From an uncultured Hyphomonadaceae bacterium (GTDB lineage Bacteria; Pseudomonadota; Alphaproteobacteria; Caulobacterales; Hyphomonadaceae): a DNA stretch of 64,000 nt. The notes under the pieces were generated by a model. The model was given only the letters and a program-made list of their open reading frames with translations, searched no databases and was not told where the DNA came from. Position numbers and translations under genes: made by a program. Location: positions 1 through 64,000 of the forward strand of contig CALKFG010000007.1 in assembly GCA_938084575.1 (NCBI GenBank), in the 5' to 3' direction. Below, in pieces: positions 43,217-52,803 of the stretch; the first letter of the stretch is position 1; the number at the start of each line of letters is the position of its first letter.

Positions 43217-44398
43217 TCAACTGCGCTCGACGCACATGGCGATGCCTTCGCCGCCACCGATACAGAGGGACGCAACGCCCTTTTTCAGGCCGCGGTCTTC
43301 CATTGCAGCAAGAAGGGTAATCAGGATACGCGCACCGGAGGCCCCAATCGGGTGGCCCATGGCACAGGCGCCGCCATTCACATTGACCACATCATGGCTC
43401 AGGCCCAGCTCTTTCATAGCGATCATCGGCACGACGGCAAAGGCCTCATTGATTTCCCAGAGGTCGACATCATCCTTCGTCCATCCGGCCTTGGCGAGGG
43501 CCTTCTGCATTGCCGGCACGGGGGCCGTGGTAAAATATTCCGGCTCATGGGCGTGGCTTGACGATGACACAATGGTCGCAATTGCAGAAAGGCCGCGGGA
43601 CTCTGCTTCCGATTTCCGCATCAGAACCAGCGCTGCCGCACCATCGGAAATGGCCGATGCATTCGCCGCCGTGACGGTTCCGTCCTTGTTAAAGGCGGGC
43701 CGCAAGCTCGGGATTTTGTCCGGACGGGCCGTCCGCGGCAATTCATCGGAGTCGACGACGCTTTCGCCTTTACGGCTTTTCAGCGTGACCGGTGCAATCT
43801 CACGCTTGAACCTGCCTTCTGCGGTCGCCTTCTGCGCTCGGCTGAGCGTTTCCAGGGCATAGGCATCCTGCTGCTCACGGGTGAACTGGTATTTTTCCGC
43901 AATCATGTCGGCGAAGACACCCATGGGGCCGTGGGCATAGGCGTCGGTCAGACCGTCCAGTGCCATATGGTCCTGGGCCTCTATCGAGCCATATTTGTGG
44001 CCATTGCGCGCATTCAGAAGATGTGGCGCATTCGTCATGCTTTCCATGCCCCCAACAATCACGATGTTTGCATCGCCCGCGGCAATCGCATTGCGCCCCA
44101 TCACCGTGGCCTGCAGCCCGGACCCGCACATCTTATTGATCGTGGTCGCTTCGAGGCCCTTGTCCATACCGGCCTTGAACCCTGCCTGGCGCGCAGGCGC
44201 CTGACCCTGTCCGGCCGGCAGGCAATTGCCCATGATGATTTCATCGGCCTCGTCCGGACCCAGCCCAGCCTCGTCTATCGCAGCCTTGACCGCGATGGCG
44301 CCGAGTTCATTGGCCGACATCGCCGACAGGTCACCAAGCAGACCGCCCATCGGGGTTCGGGCCATGCCAACGATTACGATTGGATCCGTGCTCGACAT
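43217..44398 (-). CDS. Acetyl-CoA C-acetyltransferase (thiolase)
   Basis: The 393-residue enzyme carries the thiolase catalytic residues Cys91 (INKMCGSGLQA), His349 (GGACAMGHPIGASG) and Cys379 (SLCIGGGEGIAM). It condenses or cleaves acetoacetyl-CoA in fatty acid, butanoate or PHB metabolism. No PHB synthase lies nearby. It stands alone on the minus strand. Confidence 0.95.
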   Translation of the reverse strand: MSSTDPIVIVGMARTPMGGLLGDLSAMSANELGAIAVKAAIDEAGLGPDEADEIIMGNCLPAGQGQAPARQAGFKAGMDKGLEATTINKMCGSGLQATVMGRNAIAAGDANIVIVGGMESMTNAPHLLNARNGHKYGSIEAQDHMALDGLTDAYAHGPMGVFADMIAEKYQFTREQQDAYALETLSRAQKATAEGRFKREIAPVTLKSRKGESVVDSDELPRTARPDKIPSLRPAFNKDGTVTAANASAISDGAAALVLMRKSEAESRGLSAIATIVSSSSHAHEPEYFTTAPVPAMQKALAKAGWTKDDVDLWEINEAFAVVPMIAMKELGLSHDVVNVNGGACAMGHPIGASGARILITLLAAMEDRGLKKGVASLCIGGGEGIAMCVERS

Positions 44399-44531
44399 TC
44401 TGATTCTCCAGTTTGGTTGTGTGGACAGACGCGTCCTCCAGCCAATGATGTGTTCCTTGTCAGCCCGCGGTCAAGAGAGGACACACCGCAAATTATCTTC
44501 ACCTGCGATCAGGCTGGCCTGGCCCTCACCT

Positions 44532-47500
44532 TTACTCAGCGGGCGCGGGCATATGGCGCAGATCTTCTGCGTCGTTGGAAACAACGCCGCTATAGGTCTC
44601 TCCGATGGAGCGATACGGGCGCCCGCCCCAGCTCCAACGGAAGACACGGCCCACTTCGGTACCGACAGCATAAAGAGACGGCACAAGGAATAGCGAGACA
44701 AACAGGGCAAAGGCCACGGCCCATCCAAGCGAAATCACCATCGGCTTCAGGAACTGCGCCTGAACAGAGCGCTCAGCGATCAGCGGCAGAATGCCCACAA
44801 AAGTGGTCACAGAGGTCAATAGGATGGGTCTAAAGCGGGACACACCCGCATCGACGAGCGCCTGAATTGCGCCGGCCCCCTCACTTCGTCGACGGTTCAC
44901 ATAATCCACGAGAACCAGATTGTCATTGATCACCACACCCGCAGCCGCCGCAATCCCGAACAAGGAAAACATCGCCATGGGCACACCCAGAGCCAAATGC
45001 CCGAACACCGCGCCGGTAAAGGCGAATGGCAAAGCTGTCATCAGAAGCAATGGCTGGGCATAGGATCGGAAGGCAATGGCAAGAAGCATATACATGGCCC
45101 CGATCGCAATCAGCATGAACCTCTGCAGCTCCGCCAGAAAGGCCAGCTCGTCCTCAAAACCGCCCGCAAAGTCGCGGCTGATATCCGGGAACCGCTTCTC
45201 GAAATCAGGCCAGAAATTAATGTTCATATCCTCAATGATCTGGTTTCGCCCGCCATCTCCGCTGACCTCAGCAAAGACCGTCACTGATCGCGTGCGGTTA
45301 CGGCGACGGATCCGGTTGATCCCCGGGGCATACTGCAACTCGGCAACCTGCAGGAGTGGGATTTCCCGACCATCCGGCGTGCGCACTCGCAGATTGTCGA
45401 GACTGTCGAGGTTGCGACGGGTGTCCTGAGGCAAGCGAACCATGACCCGGACATCTTCGCCATCACGCGGCAGGCGCATGGCCTGATCGCCGTAATAGGC
45501 CTGCCGGACCTGACGCGACACGTCGGCCAGAGAGATGCCGAGGGACTCCGCCCCCAGCTTGAGGGACAACTGAATTTCATCTGCAGACGAGCTGAGATTG
45601 TCGCCGATATCGTAAATCTCGGCATAGGTCGACAAATGCGCCTGGATGTAATCGGAGGCCTCCCGCAGACGATCAAGATTTTCATGGTTCAGCGCAAAAC
45701 GAACTCCGCTGTCATCATCGTTCTGGGTGAAATTAAACTCAACCTCTTCGGCATCCTGAATCGGACCAACCTGAGCCCGGATTGCCTCCGTGATACTTTT
45801 CGTGGTCAGTGTTTCAGGCCGCTCTTCCGGATCAACCAAGCCAATCCAGGACTGAATTCGCGCGCTGCTGGCAACGATCGAGGCATCACGGATGATCCTG
45901 AGGTCTTCAGTCTCGGGCTGACCTGCTTCACGACGCAGGTCACGCAGCACGTCCCCCCATTGCTGGTTCAGTTGTTCGTCGGCTGCGTAAATGCCCGCCT
46001 GGAGCTGATCGCGGACCTGCAAAGTTCGCTGAAACGGCGTGCCTTCTGGCAGGTCAATGGTCACCCGCACCAACCCGCCTTCAATCTGCGGCATGAAGCT
46101 GAATGGCACGATCCGCATCGCCACCAGACCAATCGAAAAGCCAAACAGGCCGACAAACAGAACAATGGTGGCGTAGCGAAAGCGCAAGGCGATCTCGAGG
46201 ATCGGCTTATAGATCTGGTTGGCGAACCAGATAAGGCTGTCGGCAATCCGCCTCTGAAGTCGCCCCAGCCGTCCCGATGGCCCCGTAAAGGCCTGTTTTT
46301 TCATGTGGGACAAATGGGCTGGCAGGATCAGCATGCATTCGATGATCGAGAAGATCAGCGCACAGATCACCACAAAAGTGATCTGTTGCGTAAAGGCACG
46401 GCTGGGGCCAGTAAGGAAAGCCCAGGGCAGAAAGGCAATGATCGTTGTCAGGACGCCAAAAACAACCGGTTTAAGGACCATCTGCGTGCCCACAATCGCA
46501 GCATCCAGCCCTTCCCGGCGTCCGCTTTCGACTTCCTTGTGAATGTTTTCACCGACCACAATCGCATCGTCGACAATCACACCGATCACCAGCAGCACGG
46601 CAAAGGTCGACAAAATATTCCAGGACACGCCGAAATAGGGCAGCAACATGATACCGCCGGCAAAGGCTGTTATGATCCCCATGGTCACCCAGAAAGCCAC
46701 AAGTGGCCGGAGAAACAGGATCAGGACCAGCATGACCATAAACGCACCCAGAAGTGCCGATTCCGAAATCAGCTTCATGCGGGCGTCGAACAGAACCGAA
46801 TTGTCAAACAGAATATCAACCCGCGCGGCCTCAGGCAGAATGCCGGACCCGGGCGCATTCGCCCGCTCGATATAATCGCGAAAGCCCGCCGTGTAGGATA
46901 TGATATCCATCTTGTCCGGAGACGGAACAAAGATGAAGGCTGTAGGCTGATCATTGTAAGTGGCCTTGAGTTCGGAATCGACAAAACCATCGACAACCGT
47001 GGCCACGTCGCTGACACGGATCGTGCCATCCTCTGACGTCTGGCGGATAATGATCTGGTTAAAATCGTCTTCCGTATCAGCAAGCTGGCGGGTCGACAGG
47101 CTGACGTCGCCGATCGGCGACTGCAAACGTCCTCCGGAAGAGTTCAGGGAGGCACCACGAATGGCATCCGTGACATCACTGAAACTGAGATTGTAGCGAC
47201 GAAGGCTGTCTTCAGAGACCTCAATCGACACTTCTTCATCCAGCACGCCCTGAACTTCGGCCAGCGCTCCTCCGGGCAGCTCAGCAATATCGTCGCGAAC
47301 CTTGTCGGTTACCCTTTTCAGCGTGCGGGCGTCCATGTCGCCATAGACCACCAGGCCAAAATACCGGTCACGCTGCTCCCAGCGCTGCACCTGAGGCTGG
47401 AAGGCAGCTTGCGGCAAATTGTTGATCTGATCGACACGCAACTTAATTTCATCAACGAAGCGTTCCATGTCGATATCGTCGCGGCCCATAATATTGACCG

Positions 47501-47771
47501 ATCCGGACCCTTCGCGCGCCACAGACGTAATGCGCTTCAGCCCATCAATATCGACCACGACCTCTTCGATCCGCGTGACGATCTGCTCTTCGATGTCTTG
47601 TGGCGAGGCGCCTTCCCAGGCAACCGAGACCGTGGCGCCGGCGACCTGCACGACCGGGAAAATTTTCCGCTCCATGCCGTTGAAGGACAGGATGCCGCCC
47701 ACAAAAGCGACGACCATGAGCAGGTTTGCAGCCACGGCATTGCGGGCAAACCAGGAGACCAGTCCGTGCAT
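44532..47771 (-). CDS. RND-family efflux transporter, inner-membrane component
   Basis: The 1079-residue protein has the RND layout of twelve membrane helices and two large periplasmic loops, with a proton-relay Asp-Asp pair in IGVIVDDAIVVGENI. N-terminal MHGLVSWFARNAVAANLLMVVAFVGG and MERKIFPVVQVAGATVSVAWEGASPQDIEEQI mark the HME/HAE-like subgroup. The substrate is unknown. It is the last gene of a NodT-MFP-RND operon. Confidence 0.93.
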   Translation of the reverse strand: MHGLVSWFARNAVAANLLMVVAFVGGILSFNGMERKIFPVVQVAGATVSVAWEGASPQDIEEQIVTRIEEVVVDIDGLKRITSVAREGSGSVNIMGRDDIDMERFVDEIKLRVDQINNLPQAAFQPQVQRWEQRDRYFGLVVYGDMDARTLKRVTDKVRDDIAELPGGALAEVQGVLDEEVSIEVSEDSLRRYNLSFSDVTDAIRGASLNSSGGRLQSPIGDVSLSTRQLADTEDDFNQIIIRQTSEDGTIRVSDVATVVDGFVDSELKATYNDQPTAFIFVPSPDKMDIISYTAGFRDYIERANAPGSGILPEAARVDILFDNSVLFDARMKLISESALLGAFMVMLVLILFLRPLVAFWVTMGIITAFAGGIMLLPYFGVSWNILSTFAVLLVIGVIVDDAIVVGENIHKEVESGRREGLDAAIVGTQMVLKPVVFGVLTTIIAFLPWAFLTGPSRAFTQQITFVVICALIFSIIECMLILPAHLSHMKKQAFTGPSGRLGRLQRRIADSLIWFANQIYKPILEIALRFRYATIVLFVGLFGFSIGLVAMRIVPFSFMPQIEGGLVRVTIDLPEGTPFQRTLQVRDQLQAGIYAADEQLNQQWGDVLRDLRREAGQPETEDLRIIRDASIVASSARIQSWIGLVDPEERPETLTTKSITEAIRAQVGPIQDAEEVEFNFTQNDDDSGVRFALNHENLDRLREASDYIQAHLSTYAEIYDIGDNLSSSADEIQLSLKLGAESLGISLADVSRQVRQAYYGDQAMRLPRDGEDVRVMVRLPQDTRRNLDSLDNLRVRTPDGREIPLLQVAELQYAPGINRIRRRNRTRSVTVFAEVSGDGGRNQIIEDMNINFWPDFEKRFPDISRDFAGGFEDELAFLAELQRFMLIAIGAMYMLLAIAFRSYAQPLLLMTALPFAFTGAVFGHLALGVPMAMFSLFGIAAAAGVVINDNLVLVDYVNRRRSEGAGAIQALVDAGVSRFRPILLTSVTTFVGILPLIAERSVQAQFLKPMVISLGWAVAFALFVSLFLVPSLYAVGTEVGRVFRWSWGGRPYRSIGETYSGVVSNDAEDLRHMPAPAE

Positions 47772-47772
47772 G

Positions 47773-49041
47773 CTACTGCCCCTTCACCTCTGCCCCGGAA
47801 AAGCCCGCCTGGGATGCCGCCAGAGTTGCATCCCCGTCCGAGCCGGGCTCGTGAGAATAAATGGTTCCGTCCTCAAGTCGCTCCAGCAGGGTGATCGACA
47901 TCCCGTCAAAGGCGGCCTGAATCGGGCTGACAATGGCAAGTGCGCCAGCGTCAATCTCTGCACTGGAAAACCACGCCCCGTTGGGGTCGGAGTGCACCAC
48001 ATCCACTTTGTAAATGCGTAGTTCGCCCATCGCCGGATCACCGACATAAAGCTCGTTACCGCTGCGAATGGCCGCGCGCGGCGCCTTGAGAAGCCCCGTT
48101 TCGCGTGCCCCCTGAAGACTGGCCTGAACGAAAAGGCCCGGAGCCATCGGGGCACCGTCATCCGCACCCTCGCCAAACGGATCGTCGAGTTCAGCGATGA
48201 CATTGATCAGGCGGGTTCGGGTGCTGACCGCGGCGGCGGTCCGGCTCACCCGGCCCGTCCATTGACGTTCCACACCCCCCACCATACCCGAGAACATAAC
48301 TTCCGGACCCGGCGATGTTTCCGTTTGAGCAAAGGCCAAAGGCAGGCCCAGCCGGCCAAGCTCGGCATCTGCGACGGGCAGCACCACTTCGACCACATCC
48401 GTTGCGAAAATGCGTCCGAGCGCCTGACCCGGGCTGACAAACTGGCCAATATCAACAGCCTTGTCGCGGACCCGACCGGTAAACGGAGACCGTATCGCGG
48501 TACGGGCAAGGGCGAGCTCCGCATCCGCAAGCTGCGCTTCGGCAGATTTCAAGGCTGCCTGGGCTTCGGCCAATTGCGGCTCACGGCGGGCAAGCGGCGA
48601 ACTTTCGGTAATACCCAGATTAATCAGGTCTTCCCGGGCGACGTCTGCTTCGGCCTGCTCACGGGCCAGCCTTTGCTCGGCCGAGGCGACGCCGGCCTGG
48701 GCCCGGACGACGCCGAGCTCATAATCGGCGCTCTCAAGCCGAACCAGAACCTGGCCTTCTCGTATAAAGCCGCCATCGATGAAATCGGGCGACACATCCG
48801 CGATCCGCCCGGAGATCTGGGAAGCCACCGAGATTTCCCGCTGGGGCCGGACCTCACCCTGGGCTTTAACCGTGAAGACAAGGTCCTCGCGCTGAACCCG
48901 TTCAACGAAAACGGCGAGTCCCGGAAGAACCTCATCAGCCTGCTTGGGTTTTGGCTTGAGCGCCTGAAGCGTGGTGAAACTGGCGGCGCCAACGCCAATC
49001 AGCATCACCACAGTCACGATCAGAGGAAGGAGTCGCCTCAT
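47773..49041 (-). CDS. RND efflux periplasmic adaptor (membrane fusion protein)
   Basis: The 422-residue protein has an N-terminal anchor helix, a lipoyl-like half (VKAQGEVRPQREISVASQISGRI), an alpha-hairpin (VRAQAGVASAEQRLAREQAEADVA) and beta-barrel domains (RDKAVDIGQFVSPGQALGRIF). It links the transporter to the outer-membrane channel. It overlaps the upstream outer-membrane gene as ATGA and is one base from the transporter gene. Confidence 0.92.
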   Translation of the reverse strand: MRRLLPLIVTVVMLIGVGAASFTTLQALKPKPKQADEVLPGLAVFVERVQREDLVFTVKAQGEVRPQREISVASQISGRIADVSPDFIDGGFIREGQVLVRLESADYELGVVRAQAGVASAEQRLAREQAEADVAREDLINLGITESSPLARREPQLAEAQAALKSAEAQLADAELALARTAIRSPFTGRVRDKAVDIGQFVSPGQALGRIFATDVVEVVLPVADAELGRLGLPLAFAQTETSPGPEVMFSGMVGGVERQWTGRVSRTAAAVSTRTRLINVIAELDDPFGEGADDGAPMAPGLFVQASLQGARETGLLKAPRAAIRSGNELYVGDPAMGELRIYKVDVVHSDPNGAWFSSAEIDAGALAIVSPIQAAFDGMSITLLERLEDGTIYSHEPGSDGDATLAASQAGFSGAEVKGQ

Positions 49042-50489
49042 TGCAGTATGGCCTTATCTTGGCCGGGCACGGGCCCGGCGAGTGCTTCAGGAATCTGGAC
49101 CGGCGCACCGCCGCCCAGCGCCAGGTGATACCGCACCCGGTTGGAGGCCCGGGCCGCCCGGGCAGCGATCAGGCTGCTTTCGGCATTCAGGCGCCGGGTC
49201 TGGGAATCAATCAGGTTGAAAATCGAAACCAAGCCATTGGTGTACTGACGCTCTGCCAGATCTTCCGCCAGCCGCGCCTGCTCGAGGGCGCGGGCCTGAG
49301 CCGCCTCTTGCAGCGCGATCAGCCGGTCCGCGGCAAGGGCGTCCTCAACTTCTCGCCACGCCGTCAGAACGGTGCCGACATAGGTTTCCGCCGCCGCCTG
49401 AGCGCGGGCCAGTGCAGATTCTTTTTCCGCCGCGAGCGCTCCGCCATTAAACAGCGGTGCCGTAAGACTGGAAATCAGGGACGCCGCCAGACGCTCCGGG
49501 TTCAACGCATCCGCGAGCTGGCCCTCATTGGTCGAGAGGCTGCCTGACAGGCTGAGCGCAGGATAGAGCGCCAGCCGGGCCTGTTCGGCCCGCAAGCCTG
49601 CCGCCACCAGCGCCGCTTCGTCCGCCAGGATATCCGGGCGACGCTGTAACACGCCAGAAGGAGTTCCCGCACCGTTGATCGGGGCCAGGCTGGGCAACAA
49701 ACCCGGCGCCCTCAGGGCCGCCGACGGATATCGCATGAGCAGCGTTTCAAGCCGCCGGACAGCGTTTTCACGGCCCTGCTGGCGGGCTGCCACAGCAGCC
49801 TCAGCCGATGCGAGGGTGGTGCGTGCCGTGCGGACATCAAGAGCCGTCGCCAGACCCCGGGAAAAGCGACGCTCCGTCAGCTCAAGCGCCCGCTGTCGAG
49901 CGTTCACCGTTTCCTGGGCAACCTGCTCCTGGGCAAGAGCCTCATTGAGATCGAACCAGGCAATTGCGGTTTCGCCCGCGACCGACAGCTCGATGCCTCT
50001 CAGACGGGCCTCGGCCACAGCCAGATCTGCATTTGCAGCCTCGATCCCGGCCTCAAGGCGACCCCAAAGATCGACCTGCCAGCTCAGCCCGGCCTCCAGC
50101 CCGTAAAGATCGGAATTGATCCGGTCATCGGTCCCGGCAATCTCAACAAATGTGCTTGATCCGCCCAGCCTCGTCCCCAAGCTCGCATTTGGCAGCGACC
50201 GGCCATACACGGCCCGGGCCTGAGCGCGGATGGCCTGCACATTATAGGCCTGACCCCGCCGCCTCGTGCTGTTCCCAACCGCCTCCTCAACCAGGGCAGA
50301 AAGATCCGGATCGTCAAATTCTGACAGCCAGTCTGTCACAAAAGACGCCTCAGATCCCGACGCCGCGACCCAGGCTGATGGTGCCGGCGGCGGCGCGACC
50401 GAAACGTCAAGGCGTTCACCGCTCAGGGTCTGAACACCTGCACAGCCGGCCATGAGAAACAGGCCTGTGAGTGGGAGGACACGCAACAT
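49038..50489 (-). CDS. NodT-family outer-membrane efflux lipoprotein
   Basis: The 483-residue lipoprotein (MAGC lipobox near residue 16) has two repeated TolC-type alpha/beta halves (AEARLRGIELSVAGETAIAWFDL and EAAQARALEQARLAEDLAERQYTNGLVSIFNLIDSQTR). It forms the outer-membrane exit duct of the RND pump. It is the first gene of the efflux operon, with a palindrome about 65 bases upstream. Confidence 0.93.
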   Translation of the reverse strand: MLRVLPLTGLFLMAGCAGVQTLSGERLDVSVAPPPAPSAWVAASGSEASFVTDWLSEFDDPDLSALVEEAVGNSTRRRGQAYNVQAIRAQARAVYGRSLPNASLGTRLGGSSTFVEIAGTDDRINSDLYGLEAGLSWQVDLWGRLEAGIEAANADLAVAEARLRGIELSVAGETAIAWFDLNEALAQEQVAQETVNARQRALELTERRFSRGLATALDVRTARTTLASAEAAVAARQQGRENAVRRLETLLMRYPSAALRAPGLLPSLAPINGAGTPSGVLQRRPDILADEAALVAAGLRAEQARLALYPALSLSGSLSTNEGQLADALNPERLAASLISSLTAPLFNGGALAAEKESALARAQAAAETYVGTVLTAWREVEDALAADRLIALQEAAQARALEQARLAEDLAERQYTNGLVSIFNLIDSQTRRLNAESSLIAARAARASNRVRYHLALGGGAPVQIPEALAGPVPGQDKAILQ

Positions 50490-50553
50490 ATGTTATCTCT
50501 ATGTTTATCTTCTCGGCCGTAGAGGCTTTTTATCCGTTCGTCAACAAACTTTT

Positions 50554-50566
50554 ATTGTTAAACAAT
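50554..50566. promoter_or_regulatory. Palindrome ATTGTT-A-AACAAT between efflux operon and phoR
   Basis: A perfect 13-base palindrome lies in an AT-rich patch between the divergent nodT-like and phoR genes, 65 bases from the first start and 101 from the second. It could be a repressor site for the efflux operon. No regulator gene of the TetR or MarR type is adjacent. Confidence 0.4.
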
Positions 50567-50666
50567 ATGACCCTGCGCCAGAAAAACCGCGCCTTGAGGG
50601 TACAGGTTGTGTACGTTATCCCGGTATGATCAGACCAAAAGTAACGGTGGCTGTAAGGATACGCCT

Positions 50667-52058
50667 ATGAACGAGGCTGAACGTCGCGGGCCACACGCCG
50701 GTGAAACCCACGCCACCAGACGCCGGGACTTCGGGATCCTGACATTTGGCGCCATCATGGTTCTCGCCCTGCTGGCCGCAACCAGCACGGTGGGTATCCT
50801 GGAGTGGCTGATGGGCAGCCTCGTCATGATCTCAGGTGCCCTGGCCTACTATGTTGGGTCCCAGACCATCACGCCAGCGGCAGCAGCAGCAGCTGCCGCC
50901 GAGGCGGAGGCGGCAGCTGAGCCCCGGCCGCAGGCCCCGCCCCTCGAGACCAGCCTCAATCCACTGATCCAGTCCCTTCCGTTTCCGGCGCTGATCGTCA
51001 ATCCGGATCAGCGCCTCTCAATCGCCAATGAGATGGCCATGGAGGTCTTTCGGCTCAATCGCGACAGTGGCCTTCTGGTGACCGCCGCCATTCGCCAGCC
51101 GGACCTTCTGGCCGCCTTCATCCGGGTCGCAAAGACCGGAGCAGGGGAACAGCTGGAGTTTTCCGGACACAGTGAGGGCCAGTCCTGGATGGCGCATATG
51201 CATCAGGGGCCCAGAGCCGGCAGCGTCCTGGTCATTCTCGAGGACACGACAGCTGTGCGGCGGGCCGAACAGGCCCGGGCAGATTTCCTCGCCAATGCGA
51301 GCCACGAATTGCGGACCCCCCTGACCGCCATTGCCGGCTTCATCGAGACCATGCGCGGACCAGCGCGGAATGACAAAGCAGCATGGGACGGGTTTCTGGA
51401 GATCATGTACCAGCAATCCGAACGGATGAAACGGCTGGTCACCGACCTGCTGTCCCTGTCCCGGATCGAGTTCAGTGAATACCGCTCACCCTCGACCCGA
51501 ATCGACCTGACCGTCCTGACCAGCAGCGCCGGCCTGTCTCTTCAGCCCATCGCCGCGGAGTCGCAGGTCCGGATCTTTCTGAACGAAACCGACACGTCCT
51601 ACAGCGTCATCGCTGATGCGTATGAAATGCAGCAAGTGGTTCAGAACCTCGCAGGCAATGCGATCAAATATTCGTCCCCCGGCGGCACCATAACCATCAG
51701 TATGGGACAAAGCCGGACCATGGCCGAGGCCCCGGCCGCGTGCGGGCGCCAGATCGATGGCGCTTTCCGGGCCACCCTGCTGGCCCCACGGGCGTCGGCC
51801 GAGGTCCCGGCCGTATGGATCCGGGTCGAGGATCATGGTGACGGGATCGCCGCGCGTCACCTGCCCCGCCTCGGCGAACGCTTTTATCGGGTCGATGAAA
51901 GCCGCGGCGGGCGGATCGAAGGCACCGGCCTCGGCCTGGCTATCGTCAAACATATCATGGCGCGGCACAGGGGCGGCTTCATGGTCGAGAGCCTGGAGCA
52001 GACCGGGACGGCGTTCGCTGTGTGGATGCCCCTGATACCGCCCGCGCCCGCCGAATGA
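50667..52058 (+). CDS. phoR: Phosphate regulon sensor kinase PhoR
   Basis: The 463-residue kinase has two membrane helices near residues 24-64, an Ala-rich linker (AAAAAAAAEAEAAAE), a PAS domain, the H box at His213 (SHELRTPLTAIAGF) and an HATPase domain ending GRIEGTGLGLAIVKHIMARHRGGF. It controls PhoB at the end of the same cluster. The ATG at 50667 is chosen because MNEAERR follows a TAAGGA site; the upstream frame is GC-poor and unlikely. Confidence 0.93.
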   Translation: MNEAERRGPHAGETHATRRRDFGILTFGAIMVLALLAATSTVGILEWLMGSLVMISGALAYYVGSQTITPAAAAAAAAEAEAAAEPRPQAPPLETSLNPLIQSLPFPALIVNPDQRLSIANEMAMEVFRLNRDSGLLVTAAIRQPDLLAAFIRVAKTGAGEQLEFSGHSEGQSWMAHMHQGPRAGSVLVILEDTTAVRRAEQARADFLANASHELRTPLTAIAGFIETMRGPARNDKAAWDGFLEIMYQQSERMKRLVTDLLSLSRIEFSEYRSPSTRIDLTVLTSSAGLSLQPIAAESQVRIFLNETDTSYSVIADAYEMQQVVQNLAGNAIKYSSPGGTITISMGQSRTMAEAPAACGRQIDGAFRATLLAPRASAEVPAVWIRVEDHGDGIAARHLPRLGERFYRVDESRGGRIEGTGLGLAIVKHIMARHRGGFMVESLEQTGTAFAVWMPLIPPAPAE

Positions 52059-52717
52059 CGCCAAGGCCGTCACCTCCGCCACATATTTACACTCCGCCCG
52101 GCCCCGGTGACCTCACCATCCTTCACCGGGATGACGATCTCATCGTGACAGATAAGCCCCCGGGACTGCTGTCGGTCCCCGGGCGCGGTGCGGACAAGAC
52201 GGCCAGTGCCGTCAGCTACCTGCAGGCCATCTTTGGTGAGGTGCATGTTGTCCACCGCCTCGACATGGACACGTCGGGGCTGCTGGTCTTCGCCCGCCAC
52301 AAGGAGGCCCTGCGCAGCCTGGCCCGACAGTTCCAGGACAGACGGGTCGAAAAAACATATATTGCGGTCGTGGAAGGCCGACCGGGCCAGATCGCGGGGA
52401 CCATCAGGCTGCCAATCGCCGCCTATTCTCTCGCCCGTCCCCTTCGGCATGTCGATCCGGACGGCCAGGAGGCTATCACCCACTGGGTGCGGGCCGCGTC
52501 GGCGTCCGGAACAAGCCGGCTGGTCCTGCGCCCCGAAACCGGCCGGTCGCACCAGTTACGCCTTCACCTGGCTGAAATCGGTCACCCCATTCTGGGGGAT
52601 CCGTTCTATGGACGCGCCGACGCCGCGCCGCGCCTGCTGTTGCATGCCAGCCGACTTGGCTTCCAGCATCCCAGCCGGAATGTGACCTGCCTGTTCGAGA
52701 CCTCGCCATGCTTCTGA
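52055..52717 (+). CDS. RluA-family 23S/tRNA pseudouridine synthase
   Basis: The 220-residue enzyme has the RluA catalytic segment VHRLDMDTSGLLVFARHKEALRSL with catalytic Asp, and the signature motifs DDLIVTDKPPGLLSVPG and GRSHQLRLHLAEIGHPILGDPFYG. It isomerises uridine in structured RNA. It starts with ATG over the phoR stop (ATGA), so it is translated with phoR, an unusual neighbour in a pst cluster. Confidence 0.92.
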   Translation: MTPRPSPPPHIYTPPGPGDLTILHRDDDLIVTDKPPGLLSVPGRGADKTASAVSYLQAIFGEVHVVHRLDMDTSGLLVFARHKEALRSLARQFQDRRVEKTYIAVVEGRPGQIAGTIRLPIAAYSLARPLRHVDPDGQEAITHWVRAASASGTSRLVLRPETGRSHQLRLHLAEIGHPILGDPFYGRADAAPRLLLHASRLGFQHPSRNVTCLFETSPCF

Positions 52718-52803
52718 CCTCCCAGGGCCCGCGCAGCACAGGCCTGTCACATATGTTTTAAGCTCTCAGGCTAAGAGCACATAAAACGGGTTTTTGAGTC
52801 GCC

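Noticed and set aside
45636-47036. Plus-strand frame of 466 codons opposite the RND gene
   Set aside because: It is antisense to conserved RND sequence, with Gln/His-rich composition and no domain.
52744-52750. CTGTCAC as a Pho box before pstC
   Set aside because: Only one half-site is present; the expected second half at the 11-base period is missing, so PhoB control was not annotated.
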